The notes: generated by a model from the sequence alone, not told the origin. A stretch of 64,000 bases of DNA from Calothrix sp. NIES-2098 (GCA_002368175.1 AP018172.1:8063001-8127000), one strand, 5' to 3'; shown: positions 8,994 through 17,760, counted from the first letter of the stretch. Translations and numbers: made by a program.

Positions 8994-11495
8994 TTACTGT
9001 TGCTGACTTTTTTCTTGAAGAAGCGATCGCCAATCGGCAATTGCTTTCTCCGTCCACAACCAATTATTACTTAATTTATCTACTTGGAAATTTACCGGAT
9101 CGTCCTGGATCACCATTTGGCGAAGTTTGATAGCTTCATTCAAATATTGAGATTGTTTATCATTCGGTTGTTTAGATGCAGATTTATATAGCCCTAGAGC
9201 CAAGCCAGCATAGGAAGTTAAAGCATCCTTAGGTATTGCCGCTGATTTGATAGTTACTGGTGTAGCACTAGCAATATTCTGTTGTTTCAAAGCTAAATTT
9301 AAAGCTTTAAACCAAGAGTCATTAGCTCGATTTAAATTTTCTTCGGCGTAGTAAGCAAATCCCAAAGCATTGTTATATAAAAATGAATCTGGGTCAGCTT
9401 TGACAGCGCTTTCCCAGTAACGCCGAGCATCATCAATACTATATTTTTTATCTTTAACTTCTTTAAGTTGGACTGATTGCCAAGCTAATCTTCCTTTAAA
9501 GAAGTTGACAGCAGGATTATTAGCTTGCTTTTGCGGGATAAGATTTAAAGCTGCTTGCGCAGCCGGAAGTACGCCACGGTTAAGTAGTTCTTCCACAGCC
9601 TCTAATCCACTTTGCAAGTCACCTTGGCTCAATTTTTCCGTAGCAGTAGCGCTGACAATTCCTGTTGTAGCCGTCTTCAAATCGATGGGGGGATGATTTT
9701 CGGCTGTAAGTGACTGGGTAGGAATTGCTGGGATATTAGGTAATCTGGAAACTTGGTAATTTTGCCACCAATTTAGACCTAAAATTACTACGATCGCACT
9801 TGCTCCCACCATACCGACAATCGGCCAAATCTGACGTCGCTGGCGTCGTTTTGACGAGAATTGTTGCGATCGTCCAGAAGCAGAATCATGCCAATCGCCT
9901 GCAAAATTTGTCGAGGTTTCAGTTGATGCGATCGGATCTTCTTCCCAAAAGCTGGCTTCTTGCTCCGTAAAATTCATCTCTTGAGAAACTTGTCTTGACC
10001 GCAGACTACCCTCATTCACTTGTTGCACAAGTTCCGCAGTCATCGGAGATTGCTCGGATATTTCATTTTGACGATCTAGCTGGCGGAACAAATCTGAAAC
10101 TAAAGCTGAATCTTCTGCATAAGTTGGGTCATCATACTCAATTTCATCAACGAGATCGCCCCAAGTTTCCTCTCCTAGCCAATCCAGCCCTGAAGATTCC
10201 CTTGGTAAACCCGAAGGAATCATATCTTCCAGTGCTAAAGGCATCTCCGACTCATCTGCTACAGCAGAGTACATCGCAGTTTGATTTGCTCTTAAAGCTG
10301 GATTGTAATCATTCAAATGTTCTGGACTTTCAGAAATTTCTGGGCTGAGAAAACCATCAAATTCCGGTTGCAGATAGAGAATTGGTAACGCCCAGTACAT
10401 CTGGTGAGAACCGTAGGCAGAAATTAATCCCTGGCGGACTCGACTTACGCACAAATCTACAGGATAACCCTGATTTAGGTTGCGGTAAAACAGTTGTGTA
10501 AGTGTTAGCGCTACTTCATCAGGAATTCGCTCTGACATAGCTAACACACTTCTGATACCGCGTTTCACCAAACTTTCTGTGAGGTTACGTTCTCCTGTTT
10601 CTTCAGTAGTATCCGAGTTAGCTCTGTATGCTCCCAAACAGGAGTTAAACACTGCCATTTGGATATTATTGTTGACTAGCAAGCCTGCCAGATCGTCGCC
10701 ACTTAAGGTTTCCGTTAAACCAGTTCTGCTACTGACCAGATAAATTTCCCCACCATTAGCACCTAGGTTACTGTGACCAGAGTAGTGCAGAACATGATAT
10801 CGCCCTTGTTCTAGCGCCTGCGTTAATTCTTCTCGACCTGGTTGGTCTAGCAGAGTTAGTTCTATATCTGGAACATAATTGCCGCTTTCAGCAACTCTTG
10901 GTACATGGCGGTTAAGTTCAGCTTGGAGTTTGATGGCCTCATGTTTGAGTAGATCGAGACGAGCTTGATCTGTAGGAGAGGCTATCACCATCAATACTTT
11001 GACACCGCCTTCTTCTAATGGTTGGGGTATGTTTTTCGATGGCAAACGAGAAGGTGGCAGAATTCCAGTTTGGTAGCGAGAAAAAGCGACATAAGGCCCG
11101 GTGGCTAGCGGACGATCTCCTGCATGCATTACTTCCCAAGGCAGACGCGCTAACCTCGTGTCTTTTAGCCCTAAACGTAAACGCAGTACCTGTTGGTGGT
11201 TCTGGGCGATACCTTGTGCTGTAATCCAACTATCTCTGAGAGTGCCTTGAAACAGTGCATTATAAAGTTGCTGACCCAACGCCACTAGGTTTACAGAGTT
11301 TCTTGCGAACGCATCTCCTTGCAATACTGACTTCAACGGGTCATTCATCAGATGTCCAGCAGCCGCCAACCAATCACCTACAGGCCAAGTCACCAGTTCT
11401 TCTGCCAATGGCACCCCAGGCGCGACTTGTTCCGTCCGCACCAAGTAGTCACTTTGCCCTACTGGGGTTACGGAAATGTGAAATTCCTGGGTCAC
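8994..11495 (-). CDS. hetF: HetF, CHAT-domain (caspase-like) protein for heterocyst differentiation
   Basis: An 833-residue protein. Residues 90-380 form a CHAT caspase-fold domain with the catalytic histidine at H241 (LHYSGHSN) and cysteine at C286 (VFNSCLGA). An acidic, low-complexity linker (about 385-545) leads to one membrane helix at about 555-577 after a basic stretch (KRRQRRQ), then a C-terminal helical region with TPR-like units (VKADPDSFLYNNALGFAYYAEENL). In Anabaena and Nostoc punctiforme HetF is needed for heterocyst formation and normal division, acting with PatU3 and affecting HetR level. The start is GTG at 11493-11495 with AGGAAAAG just upstream and AGGAGG further up. The NsiR1 array starts divergently about 180 bases upstream, the synteny known for hetF. 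Confidence 0.92.
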   Translation of the reverse strand: MTQEFHISVTPVGQSDYLVRTEQVAPGVPLAEELVTWPVGDWLAAAGHLMNDPLKSVLQGDAFARNSVNLVALGQQLYNALFQGTLRDSWITAQGIAQNHQQVLRLRLGLKDTRLARLPWEVMHAGDRPLATGPYVAFSRYQTGILPPSRLPSKNIPQPLEEGGVKVLMVIASPTDQARLDLLKHEAIKLQAELNRHVPRVAESGNYVPDIELTLLDQPGREELTQALEQGRYHVLHYSGHSNLGANGGEIYLVSSRTGLTETLSGDDLAGLLVNNNIQMAVFNSCLGAYRANSDTTEETGERNLTESLVKRGIRSVLAMSERIPDEVALTLTQLFYRNLNQGYPVDLCVSRVRQGLISAYGSHQMYWALPILYLQPEFDGFLSPEISESPEHLNDYNPALRANQTAMYSAVADESEMPLALEDMIPSGLPRESSGLDWLGEETWGDLVDEIEYDDPTYAEDSALVSDLFRQLDRQNEISEQSPMTAELVQQVNEGSLRSRQVSQEMNFTEQEASFWEEDPIASTETSTNFAGDWHDSASGRSQQFSSKRRQRRQIWPIVGMVGASAIVVILGLNWWQNYQVSRLPNIPAIPTQSLTAENHPPIDLKTATTGIVSATATEKLSQGDLQSGLEAVEELLNRGVLPAAQAALNLIPQKQANNPAVNFFKGRLAWQSVQLKEVKDKKYSIDDARRYWESAVKADPDSFLYNNALGFAYYAEENLNRANDSWFKALNLALKQQNIASATPVTIKSAAIPKDALTSYAGLALGLYKSASKQPNDKQSQYLNEAIKLRQMVIQDDPVNFQVDKLSNNWLWTEKAIADWRSLLQEKSQQQ

Positions 11496-11678
11496 AACTT
11501 TTCCTATTCGCCTCCTAAATCTGGTTTGAAACGCGAAAGTTTCAAGTCGATTTTTCGCTTCTTCTGATACCTTAGATGCATCTTGCCACTGAATGTTTCT
11601 GATTTCTCGTTATTTTACTTTTTTAGCTTTTACAAGTTTATCCGGATTTACTGGCATTGGAGTAGAACACTTTATTGG

Positions 11679-11737
11679 TAGATGCACCTTGATCTTCGAC
11701 TCCCCAAGCTAGCGAATGCTGACTTGGGGATTTTTTT
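11679..11737 (+). ncRNA. nsiR1: NsiR1 copy 1 (divergent sequence, hetF-proximal)
   Basis: DIF box TCCGGA at 11641-11646. The RNA reads TAGATGCACCTTGATCTTCG and ends in the hairpin TCCCCAAG/CTTGGGGA with seven T. It differs most from the consensus between the 5' leader and stem and in its loop. It lies 184-242 bases upstream of the hetF start on the opposite strand, so it would be antisense to a long hetF leader. Confidence 0.85.
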
Positions 11738-11913
11738 ATGCTGGCAAATAGCAATACTAATTCAGGCATTCTCAAGTGAGGTATGGAGTTAAACACCCCA
11801 GCATCGTTTCCTTAGCAGCTAGAATCCATTTAGATGTTTTGGCACGAAACTAAAATACACATCTTAGTAAATTTATCCGGAGGATGGTAGTTCACCTCAG
11901 AACAGTTAAATGG

Positions 11914-11971
11914 TAGATGCACCCTGATAACTAACTCCCCTAGTTGGCTCAAACCAACTGGGGGCTTTTTT
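11914..11971 (+). ncRNA. nsiR1: NsiR1 copy 2
   Basis: DIF box at 11876-11881, consensus leader TAGATGCACCCTGATAACTA, hairpin CCCCTAGTTGG/CCAACTGGGGG and a run of six T. Separated from copy 1 by about 140 bases of unrelated sequence, longer than any other spacer in the array. Confidence 0.9.
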
Positions 11972-12052
11972 ATGCTTGCTAGACCCTAACGAACTCAATA
12001 CATAAGGAAATTTCTCCGGATTATAGAAGTTACCTGGAGAACAGTTAAATGG

Positions 12053-12111
12053 TAGATGCACCCTGATAACTAACTCCCCTGGTAGGCTACCACCTACTGG
12101 GGAATTTTTTT
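12053..12111 (+). ncRNA. nsiR1: NsiR1 copy 3
   Basis: DIF box at 12015-12020, consensus leader, hairpin CCCCTGGTAGG/CCTACTGGGG with compensated stem differences from copy 2, and seven T. Confidence 0.9.
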
Positions 12112-12189
12112 GGTTTGACACAAATTTATAATCGCGATTGTGACCATTTTATCCGGAGCTTACTTATTTTCTGTAGAACAATTAAATGG

Positions 12190-12248
12190 TAGATGCACCC
12201 TGATAACTAACTCCCCTAGCTGGTTGGTACCCATTAGGGGATTTTTTT
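12190..12248 (+). ncRNA. nsiR1: NsiR1 copy 4
   Basis: DIF box at 12152-12157, consensus leader TAGATGCACCCTGATAACTA, hairpin CCCCTAGCTGG...CCATTAGGGG with a less perfect upper stem, and seven T. Confidence 0.88.
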
Positions 12249-12323
12249 ATTGTTACTAGTAACACACACCTCTACAAGAAATTTATCCGGATTATAGTAG
12301 TCGCACCGAGAATAGTTAAGTGG

Positions 12324-12380
12324 TAGATGCACCCTAATAACTAACTCCCCTGGTTGGCTGCCACCAATTAGGGGTTTTTT
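12324..12380 (+). ncRNA. nsiR1: NsiR1 copy 5
   Basis: DIF box at 12286-12291. The leader differs from consensus by one base (CCCTAATAACTA). Hairpin CCCCTGGTTGG/CCAATTAGGGG and six T. Confidence 0.88.
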
Positions 12381-12445
12381 ATAGTCATTCCCAATGTCAT
12401 AATTTTATCCAGATGATGGTAGTTGCCCTGCGAATGATTAAGTAA

Positions 12446-12500
12446 TAAGTGTACCCTGATAATTTGCTCCCCTAGTTGGTTCAGACTGCTAGGGGTTTTT
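12446..12500 (+). ncRNA. nsiR1: NsiR1 copy 6 (degenerate)
   Basis: The DIF box is changed to TCCAGA (12408-12413) and the leader to TAAGTGTACCCTGATAATTT. The hairpin CCCCTAG...CTAGGGG and five T are kept. Box-to-leader spacing is still 38, so it may be expressed weakly or be decaying. Confidence 0.7.
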
Positions 12501-12574
12501 CATTAACCACTAGCTACCTCTAAGTGATAATTTTGTCCAGATTTTCAAAACGGGGTGGAGAATACAGAAGTTAG

Positions 12575-12628
12575 TAGATGCACCCCCATCCTCAATTCCC
12601 CTGGATAGTTACCACGATTAGGTGTTTT
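12575..12628 (+). ncRNA. nsiR1: NsiR1 copy 7 (degenerate, probably inactive)
   Basis: The DIF box is TCCAGA (12536-12541) with 39-base spacing. The leader TAGATGCACC is followed by CCATCCTCAA instead of the consensus, the stem is broken (CCCCTGG against TTAGGTG) and the T run is interrupted. This copy has lost box, leader and terminator features together. Confidence 0.6.
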
Positions 12629-12706
12629 ATCCATTTAGCGAATATTCATCCCGTTTGTGACAATTTTATCCGGAGCGGATCGATTTTTTTAAGAACAATG
12701 AATTGG

Positions 12707-12762
12707 TAGATGCACCCTGATAACTAACTCCCCTGGTAGGCTAACACCTACTGGGGTTTTTT
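12707..12762 (+). ncRNA. nsiR1: NsiR1 copy 8
   Basis: DIF box at 12669-12674, consensus leader, hairpin CCCCTGGTAGG/CCTACTGGGG and six T. Copies 8, 9 and 10 share the upstream words AACAATGAATTGG and look like recent duplicates. Confidence 0.9.
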
Positions 12763-12840
12763 ATGATGCACAAAATAACAATATTCCTTAGAGATAAATC
12801 TATCCGGAAGATTGTATTTAACCTGAGAACAATGAATTGG

Positions 12841-12896
12841 TAGATGCACCCTGATAACTAACTCCCCTGGTAGGCTAACACCTACTAGGGTTTTTT
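12841..12896 (+). ncRNA. nsiR1: NsiR1 copy 9
   Basis: DIF box at 12803-12808, consensus leader. Nearly identical to copy 8 but with CTAGGG in the 3' arm in place of CTGGGG, then six T. Confidence 0.9.
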
Positions 12897-12973
12897 ATGT
12901 TGTAAAAAATAACAATATTCCTGAAGATAAATCTATCCGGAAGATCGTATTTAACCTGAGAACAATGAATTGG

Positions 12974-13033
12974 TAGATGCACCCTGATAACTAACTCCCC
13001 TAGTAGGTTAGCAATTTACAGGGGGCTTTTTTT
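12974..13033 (+). ncRNA. nsiR1: NsiR1 copy 10 (last copy)
   Basis: DIF box at 12936-12941, consensus leader. The hairpin is altered (CCCCTAGTAGG...TACAGGGGG) but the GGGGGC plus seven T end is kept. The array stops here. Confidence 0.88.
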
Positions 13034-13563
13034 GAGGAGGATAGTTTGCCCCTAGCTGCCCACTAGTTAGGTAGTAAGGGCATTATTCTAACACAACAAA
13101 TCTGCTGTCACCACTCTTGCCACGATCTAAATCAATTATTTTATCTTGCAGCCGAGCAATCGCCTAACTAGCAGTTATTTTAATTAAGTATATCTTATCA
13201 TTATTTTGTTAGCTCTCGATGTGCAGTCTCTGACTAACTTTTACATTTGTATCTGCTAGAAGGCTTATGCAATAGTTATTCCATTGTATACTTGCTAAAA
13301 ATTTTTAATTATTTCTCTATAATTTTTCTTGGTGAATTACTCCAACATTGTTCCATCTTATAGTTAGAAGGAGCTTTAAGCGCGATCGGACGTTACTTTG
13401 TTAGGTATGTTCCTTCTTCAACAACATCTGCGAATAAATATTCTCCCAGTTTTACATACCTTCTCTGGTCTAGCAACATTTGCGTTGCTAATTTTCTCTA
13501 TGCAGATCTTGAATGTTTTATACTAGATGTAGTTTGCTTATATCCAAAGAGTCGCAAAGTCAG
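13034..13563. other. Intergenic gap between the NsiR1 array and the thioredoxin-like gene
   Basis: About 530 bases, AT-rich, with no further DIF box or NsiR1 copy. One small hairpin, TAGCAAC/GTTGCTA at 13471-13490, is followed by TTTTCTC; it could be a weak terminator or leader element. No protein frame is convincing here. Confidence 0.5.
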
Positions 13564-13887
13564 ATGAATTTAGCGGTAATTAAGTTCTCCTCAGAAGAAT
13601 GTGGCATTTGTCACAAAATGTCTTTTTATGACAAAAAGGTAGCTGAAGAACTGGGTTTGCAATTTATTGATGTAAAAATGCAGGATACAGCTACTTACCG
13701 CAAGTATCGCAAGATTTTGTTAACTCAGTATCCCGATAAATCAGAAATGGGATGGCCTACTTATATTCTCTGTGATTCTCCCGAAGGAGAGTTTCAGATT
13801 ATCGGTGAGGTCAAAGGGGGTCATCCCAAAGGCGAGTTTAGAAGTCGTCTACAAGAAGTGCTAAATTCCACAGCTAGTCAGAACTAA
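13564..13887 (+). CDS. Thioredoxin-fold protein
   Basis: About 107 residues from MNLAVIKFSSEECGICHKM, with a CGIC active-site pair at residues 13-16, a short distance from the N terminus as expected for a thioredoxin fold. EMGWPTYILCDSPEGE holds the cis-proline-like WPT segment. Such proteins reduce disulfides or bind partners in the cytoplasm. I prefer the ATG at 13564 because the strand FSSEECGIC then begins at the normal distance; an in-frame ATG at 13513 would add 17 residues without homology. The C-terminal stop overlaps the stop region of the convergent next gene by 14 bases. Confidence 0.8.
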   Translation: MNLAVIKFSSEECGICHKMSFYDKKVAEELGLQFIDVKMQDTATYRKYRKILLTQYPDKSEMGWPTYILCDSPEGEFQIIGEVKGGHPKGEFRSRLQEVLNSTASQN

Positions 13888-14107
13888 TTACCTCAAAAGA
13901 TTTTACTTCCAGGACGGGGCCAATCATGGCAGTAGTCATGACATCTTCACGCACCTTTCCTGTAACTTTAGCTTTTTGCCCTGCTTTGAGGAGTTTTTTG
14001 TCTGCACTTCTAGGTAATTCATAAGTAACACCATCATCGGTAACTAGTGCCCATGCACCAGTACCAAGATCGCGGTGTTGGATAGTGCCAGTAACTGTAA
14101 TACTCAT
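13874..14107 (-). CDS. Small OB-fold-like protein
   Basis: A 77-residue protein, MSITVTGTIQHRDLGTGAWALVTDDGVTYELP..., with alternating strands (GTIQHRDLGTGAWALVTDDG, KAKVTGKVREDVMTTAMIGPVLEVKSFEV) that resemble a small nucleic-acid- or ligand-binding OB fold. No catalytic residues are seen. I took the ATG at 14107; the frame also opens from a TTG at 14164. It overlaps the end of the thioredoxin-like gene by 14 bases in convergent arrangement and is read in the same direction as the upstream subtilase, 27-80 bases away. Function unknown. Confidence 0.7.
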   Translation of the reverse strand: MSITVTGTIQHRDLGTGAWALVTDDGVTYELPRSADKKLLKAGQKAKVTGKVREDVMTTAMIGPVLEVKSFEVISSD

Positions 14108-14190
14108 AATTATTGCCGATCGTTGAGGAGATAAAAGATTGCGAGGAAGAGCAATATTTTTCAATTACTCTCCCTAGTTTCCCTCTTAAC

Positions 14191-16044
14191 TTAAGCTACT
14201 TGCCTTTCATTTTTCAACGCTAAACGAGCTAATCCATAACAGAGTAGGGCATTAGCAATGAGAAAGACACGCGCCAAATAACTACTGCCTAATCCCCAAA
14301 CCATAGGATCGTAAACTGCACTCACCGTCAAACACGCAGCCACACCAAGGGTAGAACCTATTGCAAACCATTTGCCACTAGGATGTCCCAGGAAGAATGC
14401 AACCAGAACAATAGGAATCAGTACACTGGCAAATAAAGGATTTAAAGCATCGGTTCCTTGGATAGTGTTACCCAATTCGGGAATAGAACTACCCAAAAGC
14501 CGGAAAGGCCACTGGGGAAGGTCAAAAATATAGAATCCCTTAAGGAAGAATAGTCCAGAACTGCCAGCAATTAAACCACTGGATAAAGACCAACTCCAAG
14601 TAAAGGGAAAGTAAACCCGTAAAAACCAAGCTAGGAGATAGGAACCTAGTACCATCAAAATCTTTGGTAATAGTGCTACAGCACCGCCATCAATCCAAAA
14701 TCCAGGGTTGAGATAGCCATTATCTCTTAACCAGCGGAAGAAGTCAGAGAAACTAATTTGACCTTCAGTGGCAAGTTTCACTGCTGCTTCGGCATTGAGT
14801 TGTCCAGCGCCATAGTAATTCAAACCATCATCTTGGATAACTCTGGAAGATTGTTTGAGGACTTTCAACACTTCATCAGGGTCGTTGATCCCCTTAGCTT
14901 TGATGAGTGCAGCGACACCAGCAACATGGGGAGATGCCATACTTGTACCTTGGAAGCCAAGAAACACTCCTTCACCCTTTTCGTTGATTGTCTCTTGCAG
15001 AATCTTGCCAGCATCACTACCACCAGGAGCGGAGATATCTACCCCAGCACCAAAGTTAGAGTAAGGAGCTTTTTCTCCATCGGGGCCAAATGCCGAAACG
15101 CCGATGACATGAGGATAACGGGCTGGATAGCTGGCCCCATTAGCGTTTTCATTGCCAGCTGCTGCCACAATCACAACACCTTTATTGTGGGCATAGTTAA
15201 TGGCTTCCTTCATTAACTGACTTTCACCGCCACCACCCAAGCTCATATTAATTACATCTGCGCCTTTATCGGCAGCAAATTTGATGGCTTCGGCAATATC
15301 GGCAATAGTACCACCCCCATAATCATTTAGGACTTTCAATGGCATGAGATTGGCTTCATATGCAATGCCAGCTACACCATATTTGTTATTGGTAGCTTGA
15401 GCTATAGTACCTGCGACATGGGTGCCATGCCCGTTATCATCCGTGGCTTCTTCCCGATCGTTAACGAAATCGTAGCCTTTGACAAATTTCGTCTCATACA
15501 AGTCCCGTACGCGAGTAATACCAGTGTCGATGACAGCAACCGTAATGCCACTGCCTTTAGTTTGACTCCATGCGCCTTCAATGTTGATGTTGTGGAAGTT
15601 CCACTGCTTGCTGTAATACTGGTCGTTGGGGCCAGTTAATGAAGGGGTAACTTCGTCTTCATCTGCGTTGGGTTTTAAAAATTCTCCCAAAAAAGCAACT
15701 TCACCCGGTTGGGGAATTTTTTTGTAAATATAATTCGGCTCAATAAATTCTGTAGCTGATTTAAATTGCGATTTTTGCAGTTCTTTCAGCCGTTGGCGAT
15801 CGCCTTTGATAATATACACATTATCTTTCGCCGAAAATTTATTATCCAATTGGGGTGTAACCTGGTATTGTTGAGCGATCGCTTGCAAATCTTTCTCTAC
15901 TATCTCTTTGGGTATATCTTCCCGAAAATCAAGCAGAATCGTCTCAAATTCACCTTTGGCTGCTAGTCCCTGAAAATTAACAAACCCAAATACAGCAGCC
16001 CCTAGCCCAATGACAAACAAGCAAAATAATATAAGCCTTCTCAT
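14191..16044 (-). CDS. Membrane-anchored subtilisin-family (S8) serine protease
   Basis: A 617-residue secreted or periplasmic protease. A signal or anchor helix at residues 3-25 is followed by an inhibitor-like propeptide (about 30-110). The catalytic triad is D173 (AVIDTGI), H206 (DDNGHGTHVAGT) and S368 (FQGTSMASPHVAG), with the oxyanion Asn region at AAAGNENANGA (about 295). After the protease domain, residues 440-615 contain several hydrophobic segments (WIDGGAVALLPKILMVLGSYLLAWF, VLIPIVLVAFFLG, ARVFLIANALLCYGLARL), an unusual polytopic C-terminal domain. It is divergent from the small gene at 16155. Substrate not known. Confidence 0.93.
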   Translation of the reverse strand: MRRLILFCLFVIGLGAAVFGFVNFQGLAAKGEFETILLDFREDIPKEIVEKDLQAIAQQYQVTPQLDNKFSAKDNVYIIKGDRQRLKELQKSQFKSATEFIEPNYIYKKIPQPGEVAFLGEFLKPNADEDEVTPSLTGPNDQYYSKQWNFHNINIEGAWSQTKGSGITVAVIDTGITRVRDLYETKFVKGYDFVNDREEATDDNGHGTHVAGTIAQATNNKYGVAGIAYEANLMPLKVLNDYGGGTIADIAEAIKFAADKGADVINMSLGGGGESQLMKEAINYAHNKGVVIVAAAGNENANGASYPARYPHVIGVSAFGPDGEKAPYSNFGAGVDISAPGGSDAGKILQETINEKGEGVFLGFQGTSMASPHVAGVAALIKAKGINDPDEVLKVLKQSSRVIQDDGLNYYGAGQLNAEAAVKLATEGQISFSDFFRWLRDNGYLNPGFWIDGGAVALLPKILMVLGSYLLAWFLRVYFPFTWSWSLSSGLIAGSSGLFFLKGFYIFDLPQWPFRLLGSSIPELGNTIQGTDALNPLFASVLIPIVLVAFFLGHPSGKWFAIGSTLGVAACLTVSAVYDPMVWGLGSSYLARVFLIANALLCYGLARLALKNERQVA

Positions 16045-16154
16045 ATAAACTCATCACCGCTTTTTGCCAGTTGCTCACTACCATAACTTATCTGAGCCTC
16101 TGATTGGTGTAATTTGCACTTTAGTTAAAACTTTCACTCAGGACTGTTGAAACT

Positions 16155-16589
16155 ATGGAACGTGGTCTTTTGTGGTTGCCTCTATTAGTTATGTTTTTCT
16201 GGTTAGCTTGGCAAGGCTCAAAGGAGTATCAAAAAGTTGAAGCTTACCGCGCTTGGGCAGAGCAATTTGAAAGGGCTAAGTATGATATTTATGCAGTTTT
16301 GGGTCAAAAAGGTAACAATATAACCTGGGGAAAACCCACACCAAAAGGGCCTGTTAAACTAGAAACTTTTTCTTTGCTTGATGTTCAAAAAATAAATCTT
16401 TTAGTAGATGACAAATTAGTAGAAATAGGAAATTCACCAGAGAAAGCTCGGAAGATTGAATTAGAATTTATCTTTCCCGAACCTGCTAACTCAGTTCGTG
16501 TTCCTTTTACAGAGATTCCTTTAGCAGATGAATGGGGTAAGTATTTGCAGGGAGTATTGCAAAGCCTGGCTTCTCAGGGAAAGGGATAA
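16155..16589 (+). CDS. Conserved hypothetical protein with N-terminal membrane anchor
   Basis: A 144-residue protein with one hydrophobic helix at residues 4-21 (GLLWLPLLVMFFWLAWQG) followed by a soluble domain: a charged helix KEYQKVEAYRAWAEQFERAKYDIYAVLG, then strands including PVKLETFSLLDVQKINLLVDDK and KIELEFIFPEPANSVRVPFTEIPLADEWGKYL. I do not recognise a named family. It stands between the subtilase (divergent) and thiD (same strand, 130 bases on), and is followed by heptamer repeats. Confidence 0.65.
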   Translation: MERGLLWLPLLVMFFWLAWQGSKEYQKVEAYRAWAEQFERAKYDIYAVLGQKGNNITWGKPTPKGPVKLETFSLLDVQKINLLVDDKLVEIGNSPEKARKIELEFIFPEPANSVRVPFTEIPLADEWGKYLQGVLQSLASQGKG

Positions 16590-16721
16590 TGAGGGGACAA
16601 GGAGGACAAAAAATTCAAAAGTAAGAAATTTTCTGGACTCTTGACTCTTGAGTCATTATCCCAAGATGGCTGTTGATTGTGGTAATTATTAACAATCAGC
16701 CCAGCTATCAGATAATTCATT

Positions 16722-17555
16722 ATGAATGCTGTTACAGAAACACGGATACCTGTTGCCTTAACTATTGCTGGCTCAGATAGTGGTGGTGGTGCGGGGATTC
16801 AAACTGATTTACGTACCTTTGTCTTTCACTGTGTTCACGGAACTAGTGCTATTACCTGCATCACGGCGCAAAATACTTTGGGAGTAACGCGAGTAGATGC
16901 GATACCACCTGAGGCTGTGGTGGCGCAAATTCAAGCGGTAGTTGAGGATATTGGCGTACAAGCTGCCAAAACAGGAATGTTACTCAACCAAGAAATTATC
17001 TCGGCTGTGGCGCAGCAAGTAGAGGCTGGGAAAATCGATAATTTAGTAGTCGATCCAGTAATGGTGTCACGTACAGGAGCACAATTGATTGATGATGACG
17101 CAATACAAACTTTGTGCCATGCTTTAATCCCATTGGCAACTATAGTGACGCCAAACCGCTATGAAGCTCAAATTATGAGTGGATTATCGATTAATTCCCT
17201 TGATGATATGCAAGCAGCAGCCCAAATTATTCATCAGAAATTAGGGGCTAAAGCTGTTTTAGTTAAAGGTGGAGGTATGCAGGGAAATTTGCGTGGTATT
17301 GATATCTGGTTTGATGGGCAAAAGTTGACTACTTTGGCAACCAAGCTAGTAGATACAAAAAATACCCACGGTACTGGTTGTACTTTATCAGCTGCGATCG
17401 CTGCCAATCTAGCTCAGAAAAAAGACTTCTTAACAGCAGTGCAGCAAGCAAAAGACTATGTTACAACTGCACTTACTTACGCCCTTGATATTGGTCAAGG
17501 ACAAGGCCCTGTGGGACACTTCTTTCCTTTGCTAGAGAATAAATCTAGTCTGTAA
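16722..17555 (+). CDS. thiD: Hydroxymethylpyrimidine/phosphomethylpyrimidine kinase
   Basis: A 277-residue ribokinase-fold enzyme of thiamine biosynthesis that phosphorylates HMP and HMP-P. GSDSGGGAGIQTDLRTF at residues 18-34 is the family hallmark. TPNRYEAQIMSG and KGGG are substrate/ATP elements, and NTHGTGCTLSAAIAA near residue 213 carries the anion hole and catalytic Asp-equivalent segment (DTKNTHGTGC). Length is normal for single-domain ThiD with no ThiE fusion. No TPP riboswitch is seen in the 130 bases upstream. Confidence 0.94.
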   Translation: MNAVTETRIPVALTIAGSDSGGGAGIQTDLRTFVFHCVHGTSAITCITAQNTLGVTRVDAIPPEAVVAQIQAVVEDIGVQAAKTGMLLNQEIISAVAQQVEAGKIDNLVVDPVMVSRTGAQLIDDDAIQTLCHALIPLATIVTPNRYEAQIMSGLSINSLDDMQAAAQIIHQKLGAKAVLVKGGGMQGNLRGIDIWFDGQKLTTLATKLVDTKNTHGTGCTLSAAIAANLAQKKDFLTAVQQAKDYVTTALTYALDIGQGQGPVGHFFPLLENKSSL

Positions 17556-17760
17556 GTATCTTTTATCAAATAACTGACTCCTAAACTCCAATGGCAATGC
17601 TGTTGTAGGTTAGCTATATGTACTTATTCCATAATGTAAATAAAAAATCTTTGCCCTGTAGGGATTTTTCTATTATTCTTGGGCATAGTTTCACGGTTGA
17701 CTATCTCTGTTACTATCTCTAAAACAATAAGTTACTTTTATTTTTCATACCAAGCCAGCT

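Larger units (their letters stand above)
11636..13033 (+). repeat. Tandem array of ten NsiR1 promoter-RNA-terminator units
   Basis: Ten direct repeats, each made of a DIF-type box (TCCGGA, or TCCAGA in two copies), a spacer, then TAGATGCACCCTGATAACTA, a CTCCCC..GGGG hairpin and a T run. The distance from the first base of the box to TAGATG is 38 bases in nine copies and 39 in copy 7, while spacers between units vary, so the copies are conserved as functional modules. Box-to-box distances are 235, 139, 137, 134, 122, 128, 133, 134 and 133 bases. This matches the published NsiR1 array upstream of hetF in Nostoc sp. PCC 7120, transcribed early in heterocyst differentiation under HetR. Confidence 0.93.

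Noticed and set aside
11636..13033. CRISPR array
   Set aside because: The repeat units are about 125-139 bases, with promoter and terminator parts and no short uniform repeats with unique spacers; no cas genes are nearby.
13513..13563. Longer start for the thioredoxin-like gene (ATG at 13513)
   Set aside because: The extra 17 residues (starting MFYTRCSLL) are not thioredoxin-like and would move the CxxC further from the N terminus than usual.
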